From Bacteroidales bacterium (lineage in GTDB: Bacteria > Bacteroidota > Bacteroidia > Bacteroidales > UBA7960), in the NCBI GenBank assembly GCA_007129255.1, contig SKVW01000231.1:1-35035 (forward strand): a stretch of DNA of 35,035 nucleotides. Reading direction: 5' to 3'. Under the pieces are notes generated by a model. That model did not search any database. It was not told where the DNA came from and saw only the letters and a program-made list of their open reading frames with translations. Below, in pieces: positions 1-8,807 of the stretch (position 1 is its first letter; every line of letters begins with the position of its first letter). The position numbers and the translations under genes were made by a program.

Positions 1-1
1 C

Positions 2-238
2 AACGACAACCACTACGGCACCGACGACTATGGATTTAACGCCCCTCCGGGAGGCTTCCGCAGGGACGACGGCCTTTTCCTGGGTATCGGCAATAACGGC
101 TACTGGTGGACATCCACCGAATCGACCGAGTTCGCCGGCAACGGATGGTACCGAGCTCTGCGCAATTACCAGGGAACCCTGGCAAGGGGAGACTTCAACA
201 AATCCACAGGCTTTCTGGTCAGGTGCGTGAAAGAATAG
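2..238 (+). CDS. C-terminal end of a FISUMP-domain (Fibrobacter succinogenes major paralogous domain) protein, 5' truncated by window edge
   Basis: Frame starting at base 2 reads NDNHYGTDDYGFNAPPGGFRRDDGLFLGIGNNGYWWTSTESTEFAGNGWYRALRNYQGTLARGDFNKSTGFLVRCVKE-stop. The 'GYWWTSTE...GFLVRCVK' ending is typical of FISUMP domains. Confidence 0.85.
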   Translation, partial: NDNHYGTDDYGFNAPPGGFRRDDGLFLGIGNNGYWWTSTESTEFAGNGWYRALRNYQGTLARGDFNKSTGFLVRCVKE

Positions 239-310
239 AAATCAAAAGATTTTTACCCAAAGCAGGTCAACCCATGGACCCTGACTTGTTCTGAAAAACG
301 ATTGTAAAAA

Positions 311-357
311 AGCCCAAACGCAGAAAAGCCATAGCAGGCAATGCGTTTGGGCTTTTA
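311..357 (+). terminator. Rho-independent terminator after the FISUMP gene
   Basis: Inverted repeat AGCCCAAACGCA (311-322) / TGCGTTTGGGCT (342-353) followed by TTT. Confidence 0.75.
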
Positions 358-385
358 ATAAAAAATAGTTTCACAATATTTCTTT

Positions 386-898
386 ATGAAAAACCTTGGA
401 CCATCAGGTATCAAATGGCTGAAGATCATTCACCTGTTATTTGTGGGTTTATGGATCGGCAGCAGCTTCTCTATCTTATTCCTTATCATTTTCCTGCAAT
501 TCTCCGGCTTAAAGGAAGTATATGGTTTTTACCTTGGCATCAAGCTGGTTGACGATTTTGCCATCATTCCGGGTGCGGTCGGTGCCATGCTTACAGGTAT
601 GGTATATGGCATCTGGACCAAATGGGGTTTTTTCAGGCACAACTGGCTTACGGTTAAATGGATACTCAATATTGCCCTGATGATCACCGGTATTTTTCTG
701 CTGGGTCCGGCCGTCAATGCCAATACTGCCCTGGCCGAATCCAAAAGATTGGCAGCATTGGCATCAGATCAGTTTATGAGCAACCAGCAAATGCTCATTA
801 TCCTGGGGTCGGTGCAATTCATTCTGCTGTTGTTCATGCTCTATGTTTCCACTTTCAAACCCTGGAAAAAAAGGAAAAGCAAAACTTTACCGAGCTGA
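386..898 (+). CDS. Multi-pass membrane protein, DUF2269-like
   Basis: 170-aa ORF with about four hydrophobic segments; N-terminal WLKIIHLLFVGLWIGSSF resembles DUF2269-type proteins. Confidence 0.6.
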   Translation: MKNLGPSGIKWLKIIHLLFVGLWIGSSFSILFLIIFLQFSGLKEVYGFYLGIKLVDDFAIIPGAVGAMLTGMVYGIWTKWGFFRHNWLTVKWILNIALMITGIFLLGPAVNANTALAESKRLAALASDQFMSNQQMLIILGSVQFILLLFMLYVSTFKPWKKRKSKTLPS

Positions 899-1051
899 AA
901 AAATTACCCCGGCAACCGGCGGATAACATCCAGCAACCAACAACGGGCTTTTGCCTGAAAGGGCTATTTCCTGAGGATCAAAAAAATGAAAAAAAGTAAA
1001 AATAAAAGGGTTTTTTACTTCGTTGCTCTAATAAAGATTTTAGGTAGTAAA

Positions 1052-2776
1052 ATGTTTAAATACTTAATCGTTTGTTGCTTTATATTTTTCTCTTTCTCAG
1101 GGCTAAGCCTGTCCAAAGATCTTCAAAAAGATTCGCCTGATTTTGCCATCCCTTCAAAAGAGTATATTGCAAAAAGCCTTTCCGACCTGGAAGCTGAAAC
1201 CATCGGAGATTCTCTTCTGCATAAAGGGATCAGGTTAAGGGATGCAAGAAAACTCACCTTAGCCCTGGATTACTTTGCAGAAGTTTTAAAAATCGGGAAA
1301 GAAGAAAAAAACCATCGCCTGCAGTTTCTGGCCATCAATAACATTGGTCTTTGTTATTATGTATCTGCCGAATACGCCAAAGCACTTGATCATTACCTGG
1401 AAGCCTATGAAATTGCAAAGGATGAGCTCCCAACCAATTATGAGCTAACGATTTTGAACAATATTGCACTGGTTTACAAAAGAGACCGAAAACTGGATCA
1501 GGCCCTGGCGTTTTTTTTAAAAGCTTATGAAAGTGCCGTAAAGCTTGGACTGAATAAAAAAGCGGCAGAATATGGTATTAACCTGGGAACTCTTTACAAT
1601 CGAATGGAAGAATTTGATAAGGCCAAAACCAAACTTGAAAATGCCACCAATTTTATCAATCCTGATGCAGAGAATTATCATTTTGCAAGGATCAGCCTGG
1701 CCGAAACTTATGAATTAAAAAATGAGCTTCACCAGGCAGAAAAGATCCTTTCAGAAATCGCGAAAACCGGATCCGGAGTCAGCGAATCGGTAAAGGTATT
1801 CGCACATAACCGCCTGGCAAGAGTACAAATCGCTTCGGGCAAATATGATGAAGCCAGGACAAATGCCCTGAAAGCAGCCGAAATTGCAAAAAACTTAGAC
1901 CTTATTCACTCTGAATATGATGCTTACAATTATTTAAGTGAAATAGGAGAAAAGAAAAACAACTATCAAATGGCCTATGAATACCTGCAAAAAAATAAAA
2001 CCGTATTAAACACCTTACAACAACTTAGAAACCAGGAAAAATTTTCTGAATTGCAGGCAAAGTTTGAACTGTCAAAATACGAATATGAACTGCAAGCTGC
2101 AGAAGAAAGATATGATTCTTTGCAAAAATTTTACACCATCATAGTCACTGGATTAATCCTTATTGGTGTGTTGGTAACTTATGCGGCCCGGATAAGGTGG
2201 CTGAATATGCGCCAGAAAAACAACCTGCTTCAAAAAAAGGAAGAAATTGCCGCTTTGGAACTGGAAAAAAGCCAGGCACAGCATATGGCCCTGGAGCAGG
2301 AAATAAAACGAAAAGAAGAACAAGCCACCATGAGCGAACAATTATTGCGGGAAGAGATTGAGTTAAAGAATAAGGAGATCTCTTCAAGAGCATTGGTGAG
2401 CGCAACCAAAAACGACATATTACACCAGGTGATCACCCGCATAGAGAAAGCAAACGGCTCAGCACCCAATGGGCTTAATTCTCTTAAAAATGAATTAAAA
2501 AACACCATTGACATAGATAAGGACTGGAAAGATTTCGTGGTTCATTTTGAGCAAACCCATGAAGGGTTTTTTCAACAACTGATGAAAAAACACAAATCAT
2601 TAAATAACAATGACTTACGCTTTATAGCCTATTTGAAAATAAACCTGGGAAGTAAGGAAATTGCCCGCCTTCTCAATATTACCCCGGCCTCTTTCAGGAA
2701 AAGAAAAATGCGGCTTAGGGATAAGCTCGGGCTGGAACGCCACGAAAATCTGGAAACATACATCTATAATCTATAA
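1052..2776 (+). CDS. TPR-repeat protein with single TM, coiled coil and C-terminal LuxR-like HTH (membrane-tethered regulator type of Bacteroidota)
   Basis: Signal-like start MFKYLIVCCFIFFSFSGLSLS, TPR motifs, TM segment (FYTIIVTGLILIGVLVTYA), coiled coil, and C-terminal LKINLGSKEIARLLNITPASFRKRKMRLRDKLGL helix-turn-helix. ORF can extend upstream to 986. Confidence 0.75.
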   Translation: MFKYLIVCCFIFFSFSGLSLSKDLQKDSPDFAIPSKEYIAKSLSDLEAETIGDSLLHKGIRLRDARKLTLALDYFAEVLKIGKEEKNHRLQFLAINNIGLCYYVSAEYAKALDHYLEAYEIAKDELPTNYELTILNNIALVYKRDRKLDQALAFFLKAYESAVKLGLNKKAAEYGINLGTLYNRMEEFDKAKTKLENATNFINPDAENYHFARISLAETYELKNELHQAEKILSEIAKTGSGVSESVKVFAHNRLARVQIASGKYDEARTNALKAAEIAKNLDLIHSEYDAYNYLSEIGEKKNNYQMAYEYLQKNKTVLNTLQQLRNQEKFSELQAKFELSKYEYELQAAEERYDSLQKFYTIIVTGLILIGVLVTYAARIRWLNMRQKNNLLQKKEEIAALELEKSQAQHMALEQEIKRKEEQATMSEQLLREEIELKNKEISSRALVSATKNDILHQVITRIEKANGSAPNGLNSLKNELKNTIDIDKDWKDFVVHFEQTHEGFFQQLMKKHKSLNNNDLRFIAYLKINLGSKEIARLLNITPASFRKRKMRLRDKLGLERHENLETYIYNL

Positions 2777-2799
2777 ACTAGGGGGTTATAAAAATCACT

Positions 2800-2835
2800 T
2801 GTCACACTTTGTCTTTCCGGATGTCACGTTTTGTC
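2800..2835 (+). repeat. Two 14-bp direct repeats (12/14 identical) with a 22-bp period; candidate operator
   Basis: TGTCACACTTTGTC at 2800-2813 and TGTCACGTTTTGTC at 2822-2835, in the intergenic region. Confidence 0.6.
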
Positions 2836-2917
2836 CCTGTCGAAAATTAGCCCCGGGGAAGAAATTTGATTTCCTTTGCCGGTGTTAAGATTTTGTTTCA
2901 TTAAAAACCTTTTATTT

Positions 2918-5794
2918 ATGAAATCCCAAAACAAACTATTACTGTTACTGGCAATGCTGATCTTTGCCATTTATCCTCAAATACCGCTTGAAGCACAAGT
3001 TAAATTCAGTGAAGAGGAAGAGGTAAAAAGCTCATTAATCCCCAAAAATCTTCTTGATCAAAATGAAAGCATAACCTACGAAGGAAGAGTCGGGCCGGGA
3101 TACGGACGCTTTCGTTCCATCGCCTTTGATCCTGCAAACGAAGGCGTTGCTTACGCATCCAATCGCGACCGGCAGCTTTTTAAATCTACCGATCATGGTC
3201 AGACCTGGTCTTATCTTTATTCTGCACCAAGAGTTCCGGGCTTTCCGGTGCGCATTACCGATCTAAGGTTTGCAAACCCCCAGGAGCCTACCCATCTTTA
3301 TTTTGTAGTTGGTGACGGCAGCAGCTCAGATGTTGACACCAGAGGCATTTATATTATGGATGTCACCACAGGGGAAATTATTGATACCATCTCCACTTTC
3401 TATATCCACCATCTGAATTTTGCAGATTATGATGTTGACCCTCTGAACCCGGATAACATTGTTGTGCTTGGAGCAATGGGCATTTGGTTTGACGGAAGCC
3501 GCAGAACCGTATGGAAATCTACCAATGGTGGAGAGGATTTTGACCTGATCTTTGATTATATCAATTTTAATGAACTTTCGCCCAGAACGGTAACCATAGA
3601 TCCGGGCAACCCAAACGGTATCCTTCTTGGTATGGGCGGCAGTCCCGGGGATGATGAAGGTGGTTTTTACGGAACCATTGACGGAGGGGATAACTGGAAC
3701 CGCATCACTGCGGGAGATATCATTAACGAAGTTGTCATGGATCCTGCAAACTCTGACAGACTTTTTGCCATTACCGGATTTGGAGCAGAGGAGAACAAAA
3801 TCCTCCATTCAACAAATGGCGGATTTACATGGAATTCCCTGGATTATGGCATTGATGAAGATTTGATTGGGAATTTTATAGCCCTTCGCCTCGATCATAA
3901 CGATCCTGATAAAGTATGGGTTACCAGCACCGAAAGAATTCATGTTTCCACTGACGGAGGCCAAAACTGGGAAAGCACCCTGTTTGATGAAGATACTTAT
4001 CATACCTACCGATACGGTGCTTCGATAGATGTCAATCCATTCAACAGCCAACACGTTATTGTGGGCAGCGATCATCGGGTAGTACAAACCATGGATGGGG
4101 GCGATGAATGGAGTGTAATGCCTATCTACATGATGAACCTAAGGAATGTAGACCCGGTTAAACTTCCCGATGGAAGTGAATACCTGTATTATACGGCAAA
4201 TGGAAGTTATCTCGCTCACAATCTGGAAACCCATGAAGTAAATGGGCACCTTGGATTAAATATGGTCAACCAAAGCTTCCAGATATATGGCGACCAATAC
4301 AGCCAGGATCGTGCATTTATCGGAGTGCCAATGTTTATGGGAGGAGTCAAGATTTTTAAGTCCGACAGGCACCTGGAAGCCGATCCCGTTGAAGTTTTTG
4401 ACGGATCCGGCAGGGTTTTATCCCAAATTATTCGCTGCCCTGAGGATACCGAAACCTATTGGTTTATAATCCCTCAAACCCCAAACTGGCAAGGCCCCGC
4501 TAAGTTGTATCGCACCACCGACGATTTTGAAACAATAGAAGAATTATCCATTACTAAAGAACAGGAAGTGATAACCGACATTGAAGTAGTGGAAGGTCAA
4601 CCCGGTGTTATCTGGGCTTATGCGGCAAGTAATAATGATACCGGAGTCTTTAAATCCACCGACTATGGCGACACCTGGATTTCTTATTCCACCGGTTTGC
4701 CGGAGGATATCGGAATCTGGAACCTGTCTGTCAACCAGAATAATCCGGACAACATACTGGCAACTGTGAGTATGAACCAGGGGCTTTACGTAACCTTTGA
4801 CGGAGGAGAAAACTGGGTATCCAGCTTTTATGAATTTGAGTGTACAGATGTTGTTTTTAGTAAAGCCCATGAAAATATTGCATTTGCCAGGCGTTTTGGC
4901 GTTGCAGGAGGAGTTTTCTCAGAAGATGGTGGAGCATCCTGGTCGGTTGTACCTGAGGAAGTAGGCCTGGATGCCAACTACAATAGAATGGGAATCATCG
5001 ACCAGGATGAAACCATTGACATTTACATGAGCGGAAGCGGTGTCAGTATCGTCAAATATACCTATACTGTTCCTGAACAATTCGACCTTGCATTTAACAT
5101 TCAGGATGAGGAAGGACAGGAGATCACAGATGCAACGATCACTTTGGATGGTGTTGAATATGAAGCCGGTATTTACGTTTTTGAAGACCTGGATCCCGGA
5201 ACCTATTCATACATGGTCAACCGTGAAGGTTACCAGACTTTTGAAGACGAGGTTACCATAACGGATGCAGATGTGGTTGTAAACGTCACACTGCTGGAAG
5301 AGGAAGAACCGGTATTTACCGTTACATTTTACATTGAGGATGAAGAAGGCGATGTTATCACCGAAGCAATGGTCACTTTCGATGGTACACAGTATGGCCC
5401 CGGGGTTTATGTTTTTGAGGAAATCGAAGCAGGAACCTATGACTACCTGGTAACCAAAGAAGGCTATCACGAAGAATCCGGGGAAGTAAGTGTAACCGAT
5501 GAGGATGTGGTGGTTGAAGTAACCCTGGAGCGCGACGATGTGTCCCTGAGCGATCCCGATCTGGTTGAGCTTTCCATCTTTCCGAATCCGGCAAGTACAG
5601 AAATAAACGTACGTTCAGAGGATAAAATTCAGGAGATCAGGATATTTGACATGCTCGGTCAACAGGTGTATGCCGCCGAGGTACAAAGCAATACCTACCA
5701 GGTAAATGTTGCTATGCTGGACAAAGGAATTTATTTTCTGAGAATAAACACATTAAAAGGATTTGCAACTGAAAAGCTGCAGATAATCAAGTAA
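2918..5794 (+). CDS. Secreted Asp-box/BNR (sialidase/sortilin-like beta-propeller) protein with two PEGA-like domains and a T9SS type A sorting domain
   Basis: Signal peptide MKSQNKLLLLLAMLIFAIYP; many S/T-x-D-x-G-x-x-W motifs (STDHGQTW, STNGGFTW, STDGGQNW, STDYGDTW, TFDGGENW, SEDGGASW); C-terminus LSIFPNPASTEINV...FDMLGQQVY...LDKGIYFLRINT...EKLQIIK. Confidence 0.85.
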   Translation: MKSQNKLLLLLAMLIFAIYPQIPLEAQVKFSEEEEVKSSLIPKNLLDQNESITYEGRVGPGYGRFRSIAFDPANEGVAYASNRDRQLFKSTDHGQTWSYLYSAPRVPGFPVRITDLRFANPQEPTHLYFVVGDGSSSDVDTRGIYIMDVTTGEIIDTISTFYIHHLNFADYDVDPLNPDNIVVLGAMGIWFDGSRRTVWKSTNGGEDFDLIFDYINFNELSPRTVTIDPGNPNGILLGMGGSPGDDEGGFYGTIDGGDNWNRITAGDIINEVVMDPANSDRLFAITGFGAEENKILHSTNGGFTWNSLDYGIDEDLIGNFIALRLDHNDPDKVWVTSTERIHVSTDGGQNWESTLFDEDTYHTYRYGASIDVNPFNSQHVIVGSDHRVVQTMDGGDEWSVMPIYMMNLRNVDPVKLPDGSEYLYYTANGSYLAHNLETHEVNGHLGLNMVNQSFQIYGDQYSQDRAFIGVPMFMGGVKIFKSDRHLEADPVEVFDGSGRVLSQIIRCPEDTETYWFIIPQTPNWQGPAKLYRTTDDFETIEELSITKEQEVITDIEVVEGQPGVIWAYAASNNDTGVFKSTDYGDTWISYSTGLPEDIGIWNLSVNQNNPDNILATVSMNQGLYVTFDGGENWVSSFYEFECTDVVFSKAHENIAFARRFGVAGGVFSEDGGASWSVVPEEVGLDANYNRMGIIDQDETIDIYMSGSGVSIVKYTYTVPEQFDLAFNIQDEEGQEITDATITLDGVEYEAGIYVFEDLDPGTYSYMVNREGYQTFEDEVTITDADVVVNVTLLEEEEPVFTVTFYIEDEEGDVITEAMVTFDGTQYGPGVYVFEEIEAGTYDYLVTKEGYHEESGEVSVTDEDVVVEVTLERDDVSLSDPDLVELSIFPNPASTEINVRSEDKIQEIRIFDMLGQQVYAAEVQSNTYQVNVAMLDKGIYFLRINTLKGFATEKLQIIK
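5081..5533 (+). repeat. Tandem duplication of about 78 aa encoding two PEGA/CarboxypepD-like beta-sandwich domains
   Basis: FDLAFNIQDEEGQEITDATITLDGVEYEAGIYVFEDLDPGTYSYMVNREGYQTFEDEVTITDADVVVNVTL versus FTVTFYIEDEEGDVITEAMVTFDGTQYGPGVYVFEEIEAGTYDYLVTKEGYHEESGEVSVTDEDVVVEVTL; starts 234 bp apart (5081, 5315). Confidence 0.8.
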
Positions 5795-5824
5795 TTTTCT
5801 TCATAATTAGTAGTTTTGTTGAGG

Positions 5825-5861
5825 CAGGGCTGCCCCGGGTAATTCCAGGGTGGCCCTTCTT
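5825..5861. terminator. Possible shared terminator hairpin between convergent genes
   Basis: AGGGCTGCCC (5825-5834) / GGGTGGCCCT (5848-5857), 8/10 pairing plus G-T wobbles, between convergent stops; weak T tract. Confidence 0.4.
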
Positions 5862-6312
5862 ACTTGGGCAACCGGCCAAATACGTTCAGTATCCAGCGAT
5901 GGGCTTTGTGGATGCCCGCGGGCTGGGCATGCAGCAAGATGCAATGGCCGTAAACCTGTTCAACCGGGCTGGCATCCAGCATCTCTTTTACTTCCTTATT
6001 TCCGGTCATTTGCTGTATCCAGATGTGGGTGATCCCCTTTTCCAGGGCTTGCTTTACCAGGCCGGGAGCCACATCGGGTTTGGTGACCACCAGAAGGGCC
6101 TTTACCTTTTCGGGTAAAGCCATTACATCAGGATAAACCGTTTGCCCTTGCGGGGTTTCCCCCCCGGCAGGGTTTACGGCATATACATCATGACCTTTCT
6201 CTTTCAGGATACGGAATACCATGGAGCCGAACTTTTTCGGACTGCGTGAGTACCCTGCCACCGCAATGTGGGGGCTGGAAAGAAAGGCGTCAATTTGTGC
6301 TTTGGTAGCCAT
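5860..6312 (-). CDS. CoA-binding domain protein (YccU-like)
   Basis: IAVAGYSRSPKKFGSMVFRILKEKGHDVYAVNP...GITHIWIQQMTGN; typical Rossmann CoA-binding family. Confidence 0.85.
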   Translation of the reverse strand: MATKAQIDAFLSSPHIAVAGYSRSPKKFGSMVFRILKEKGHDVYAVNPAGGETPQGQTVYPDVMALPEKVKALLVVTKPDVAPGLVKQALEKGITHIWIQQMTGNKEVKEMLDASPVEQVYGHCILLHAQPAGIHKAHRWILNVFGRLPK

Positions 6313-6472
6313 AGTGAGGAAATTTAAAAGGATGCCGTTAATGATACAAAGTAAAGAAAAAAGCCATTACATCGATCGAAAAAAAACGCTTCCCTGCCGG
6401 GAACCTTTAACATTTAGACCCTTCCCTTGTTCTGAAAAGGCGGTTGTTCAGGGAAAATTGCCCGAATTTGGT

Positions 6473-6480
6473 TACCTTTG
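6473..6480 (+). promoter_or_regulatory. Bacteroidota-type -7 box (TAnnTTTG) upstream of oadG
   Basis: TACCTTTG 37 nt upstream of the predicted oadG start; no clear -33 TTTG at consensus spacing. Confidence 0.4.
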
Positions 6481-6516
6481 CTTTCTTTAAAATACCGCTT
6501 TAATTCACGGCTGATC

Positions 6517-6774
6517 ATGGAAAATTTAGGCCTTCCTTTGCAGGTTTTCATTCTCGGGCTGCTAACGGTTTTTATCGTGCTGCTCATTGTAGTGCTTACC
6601 GGCAAGGGCATCATCTGGGCTGTTAACCGGTTTTTTCCGTTGGCAAAGCCCCCCGAAAAAAAAGGACCAGAAAAAGGCGGCCCAACCGGCCGCAAACACC
6701 TGGCCGCCATTGCCGCCGCAGTTCAAGCCGTCACAGAAGGCCACGGCAAAGTGGTAAATATCCGAAAAACTTAG
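6517..6774 (+). CDS. oadG: Na+-pumping decarboxylase gamma subunit (OadG family)
   Basis: Single N-terminal TM followed by Pro/Lys-rich linker and short HLAAIAAAVQAV tail, immediately upstream of alpha and beta subunits. Confidence 0.75.
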   Translation: MENLGLPLQVFILGLLTVFIVLLIVVLTGKGIIWAVNRFFPLAKPPEKKGPEKGGPTGRKHLAAIAAAVQAVTEGHGKVVNIRKT

Positions 6775-6855
6775 TTTTGGTTTTTCCTGTGTTTTTTATC
6801 TCCGGAAAAAATTTCCGGAAGGGTTAACAGTATCAATTTTCAGGCTTTATCTATC

Positions 6856-8754
6856 ATGCGAAAAATAAAATTTTCATTGGTCTATCGCGATATGTGGCAA
6901 TCCTCAGGGAAGTATCTGCCCCGGGTGGACCAGCTCAAGAAAACCGCACCCCATATTATTGAAATGGGTTGTTTTGACCGTATTGAAACCAATGGAGGGG
7001 GGTTTGAGCAGATCAACCTGCTGTTTGGTGAAAACCCCAATAAGGCCCTTCGCGAATGGACCCGCCCCTTCAACAAAGCGGGTATACAAACCCATATGCT
7101 CGACCGTTCCCTCAATGGCTTGCGCATGGAGCCGGTACCGGCCGATGTGCGCAAGCTCATGTACAAGGTCAAAAAAGCCCAGGGCACGGACATCACACGC
7201 ATCTTTTGCGGCATGAACGATCCCCGCAACATCATCGACTCTATCCACTATGCACAGGATGCCGGGATGATCGCACAGGCAGCCATGAGCATTACGTTCT
7301 CCGAAGTTCATACCATAGAATATTATATCAACCTGGCCGATGAGTTGATCAATGGGGGGGCCGACGAGCTTTGCCTTAAAGACATGGCCGGCATCGGACG
7401 TCCGGTATGGCTCGGAAAGATCGTTTCGGGTATCCGCGAAAAACATCCCGACATTCCCATACAATATCACTCCCACTCGGGACCGGGTTTTGCCATGGCC
7501 TCCATCCTGGAAGTGGTCCGGGCAGGAGCAGATTATATCGATGTAGGCATGGAACCCCTCTCATGGGGTACCGGCCATGTGGACTTACTGGCCGTGCAGG
7601 CCATGCTGAAAGATGCCGGCTTTGATGTGCCTGAGGTAGATATGGATGCCTACATGAAAACCCGAAGGGTTAACCAGGAATTTATGGAGGACTTCCTGGG
7701 CTATTTCATCAATCCCCAGAACCGCACCATGAACTCCCTGCTGATATCTTCAGGATTGCCGGGGGGTATGATGGGCTCCCTGATGGACGACCTGAAGAAA
7801 AACCTGAAATTCCTCAACAAATGGCTTAAAAAGCACAACAAGCGCAAAATGACCCAGGATGAATTCCTGGTAAAACTTTTCCGGGAAGTGGAATACATCT
7901 GGCCCAAGGTAGGCTATCCGCCCCTTGTGACCCCATTCAGCCAGTATGTGAAAAACCTGGCCGTGATGAATGTTACACAGATGGAAAAAGGAGGGGAGCG
8001 CTGGACCATGATCCCCGACAATGTATGGGACATGCTTACCGGTAAGCTTGGCCGACTGCCAGGAGAGCTGGCTCCTGAACTGAAAGAACTGGCCGAAAAA
8101 GAAGGAAAAGAATTCTTTAAGGGCAATCCACAGGAGCTTTATCCCGATGAGCTCGAAGGGTTTAAAAAAGAAATGGATGAAAAGGGATGGGATTATGGAG
8201 AAGATGATGAAGAACTCTTTGAGCTGGCCATGCATCCCGAACAATACCGCCGCTATAAATCAGGTGAAGCCAAAAGGGCCTTTGAAGAAGAAATGGAGCG
8301 CCTGCGGGAAGAAGGGGGCGGCATGTATCCCAAAACGGAAAAAAGGGTGATTGAAAAATCCTCCAAACAACCGGCTGGCCCCACCCAAATGACCGTGGAA
8401 GTGGAAGGCGAAAAATACAGCGTTACCGTTTCCTATAATGACAATCCCTTGCAAACCCATGAAAAGGAGGCAAGCGACAGTAAGGAGGGGAAAGCCGGCC
8501 AAAAAGAAGATCAGGTAAGGGACATCATCTCACCCCTTTCGGGTAATTTTTACCTGACCAAAGAAATGGGGCAAAAGCCGGTTAAAGTGGGCGACAACAT
8601 AAAAAAAGGAGATGCCCTGGGCTATATCGAGGCCATGAAAACCTACAACACCATCCGTTCCAATGTGGCTGGCAAACTGGAAGATATCGTGGCTGAAAAC
8701 GGCACCGAGGTGTTTGAAGACGACCTGCTTTTTCGCATAAAAGAGGAGAATTGA
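6856..8754 (+). CDS. oadA: Biotin-dependent decarboxylase alpha subunit (OadA / pyruvate carboxylase subunit B-like), carboxyltransferase plus biotinyl domain
   Basis: RDMWQS, LCLKDMAG, HSH motif, GYPPLVTPFSQ, and C-terminal biotinyl domain GDALGYIEAMKTYNTI. Confidence 0.85.
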   Translation: MRKIKFSLVYRDMWQSSGKYLPRVDQLKKTAPHIIEMGCFDRIETNGGGFEQINLLFGENPNKALREWTRPFNKAGIQTHMLDRSLNGLRMEPVPADVRKLMYKVKKAQGTDITRIFCGMNDPRNIIDSIHYAQDAGMIAQAAMSITFSEVHTIEYYINLADELINGGADELCLKDMAGIGRPVWLGKIVSGIREKHPDIPIQYHSHSGPGFAMASILEVVRAGADYIDVGMEPLSWGTGHVDLLAVQAMLKDAGFDVPEVDMDAYMKTRRVNQEFMEDFLGYFINPQNRTMNSLLISSGLPGGMMGSLMDDLKKNLKFLNKWLKKHNKRKMTQDEFLVKLFREVEYIWPKVGYPPLVTPFSQYVKNLAVMNVTQMEKGGERWTMIPDNVWDMLTGKLGRLPGELAPELKELAEKEGKEFFKGNPQELYPDELEGFKKEMDEKGWDYGEDDEELFELAMHPEQYRRYKSGEAKRAFEEEMERLREEGGGMYPKTEKRVIEKSSKQPAGPTQMTVEVEGEKYSVTVSYNDNPLQTHEKEASDSKEGKAGQKEDQVRDIISPLSGNFYLTKEMGQKPVKVGDNIKKGDALGYIEAMKTYNTIRSNVAGKLEDIVAENGTEVFEDDLLFRIKEEN

Positions 8755-8807
8755 TCGGGTGCAGGAAACTTACTTTTCCTGCTGTAAATTAACGGAAAAT
8801 TGCAAAA

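Noticed and set aside
30-294. ORFs 30-230 and 106-294 on the plus strand
   Set aside because: They overlap the FISUMP-encoding frame 2-238, which gives a recognisable protein; these are alternative-frame artefacts.
6882-8502. Many ORFs antisense or out of frame within oadA (e.g. 6904-7476 -, 7750-8244 -)
   Set aside because: Shadow ORFs of a strongly supported coding frame; no recognisable domains.
8761-8782. Hairpin GCAGGAAA-cttact-TTTCCTGC between oadA and oadB
   Set aside because: Short stem without T tract; probably not a terminator, and oadA/oadB are expected to be co-transcribed.
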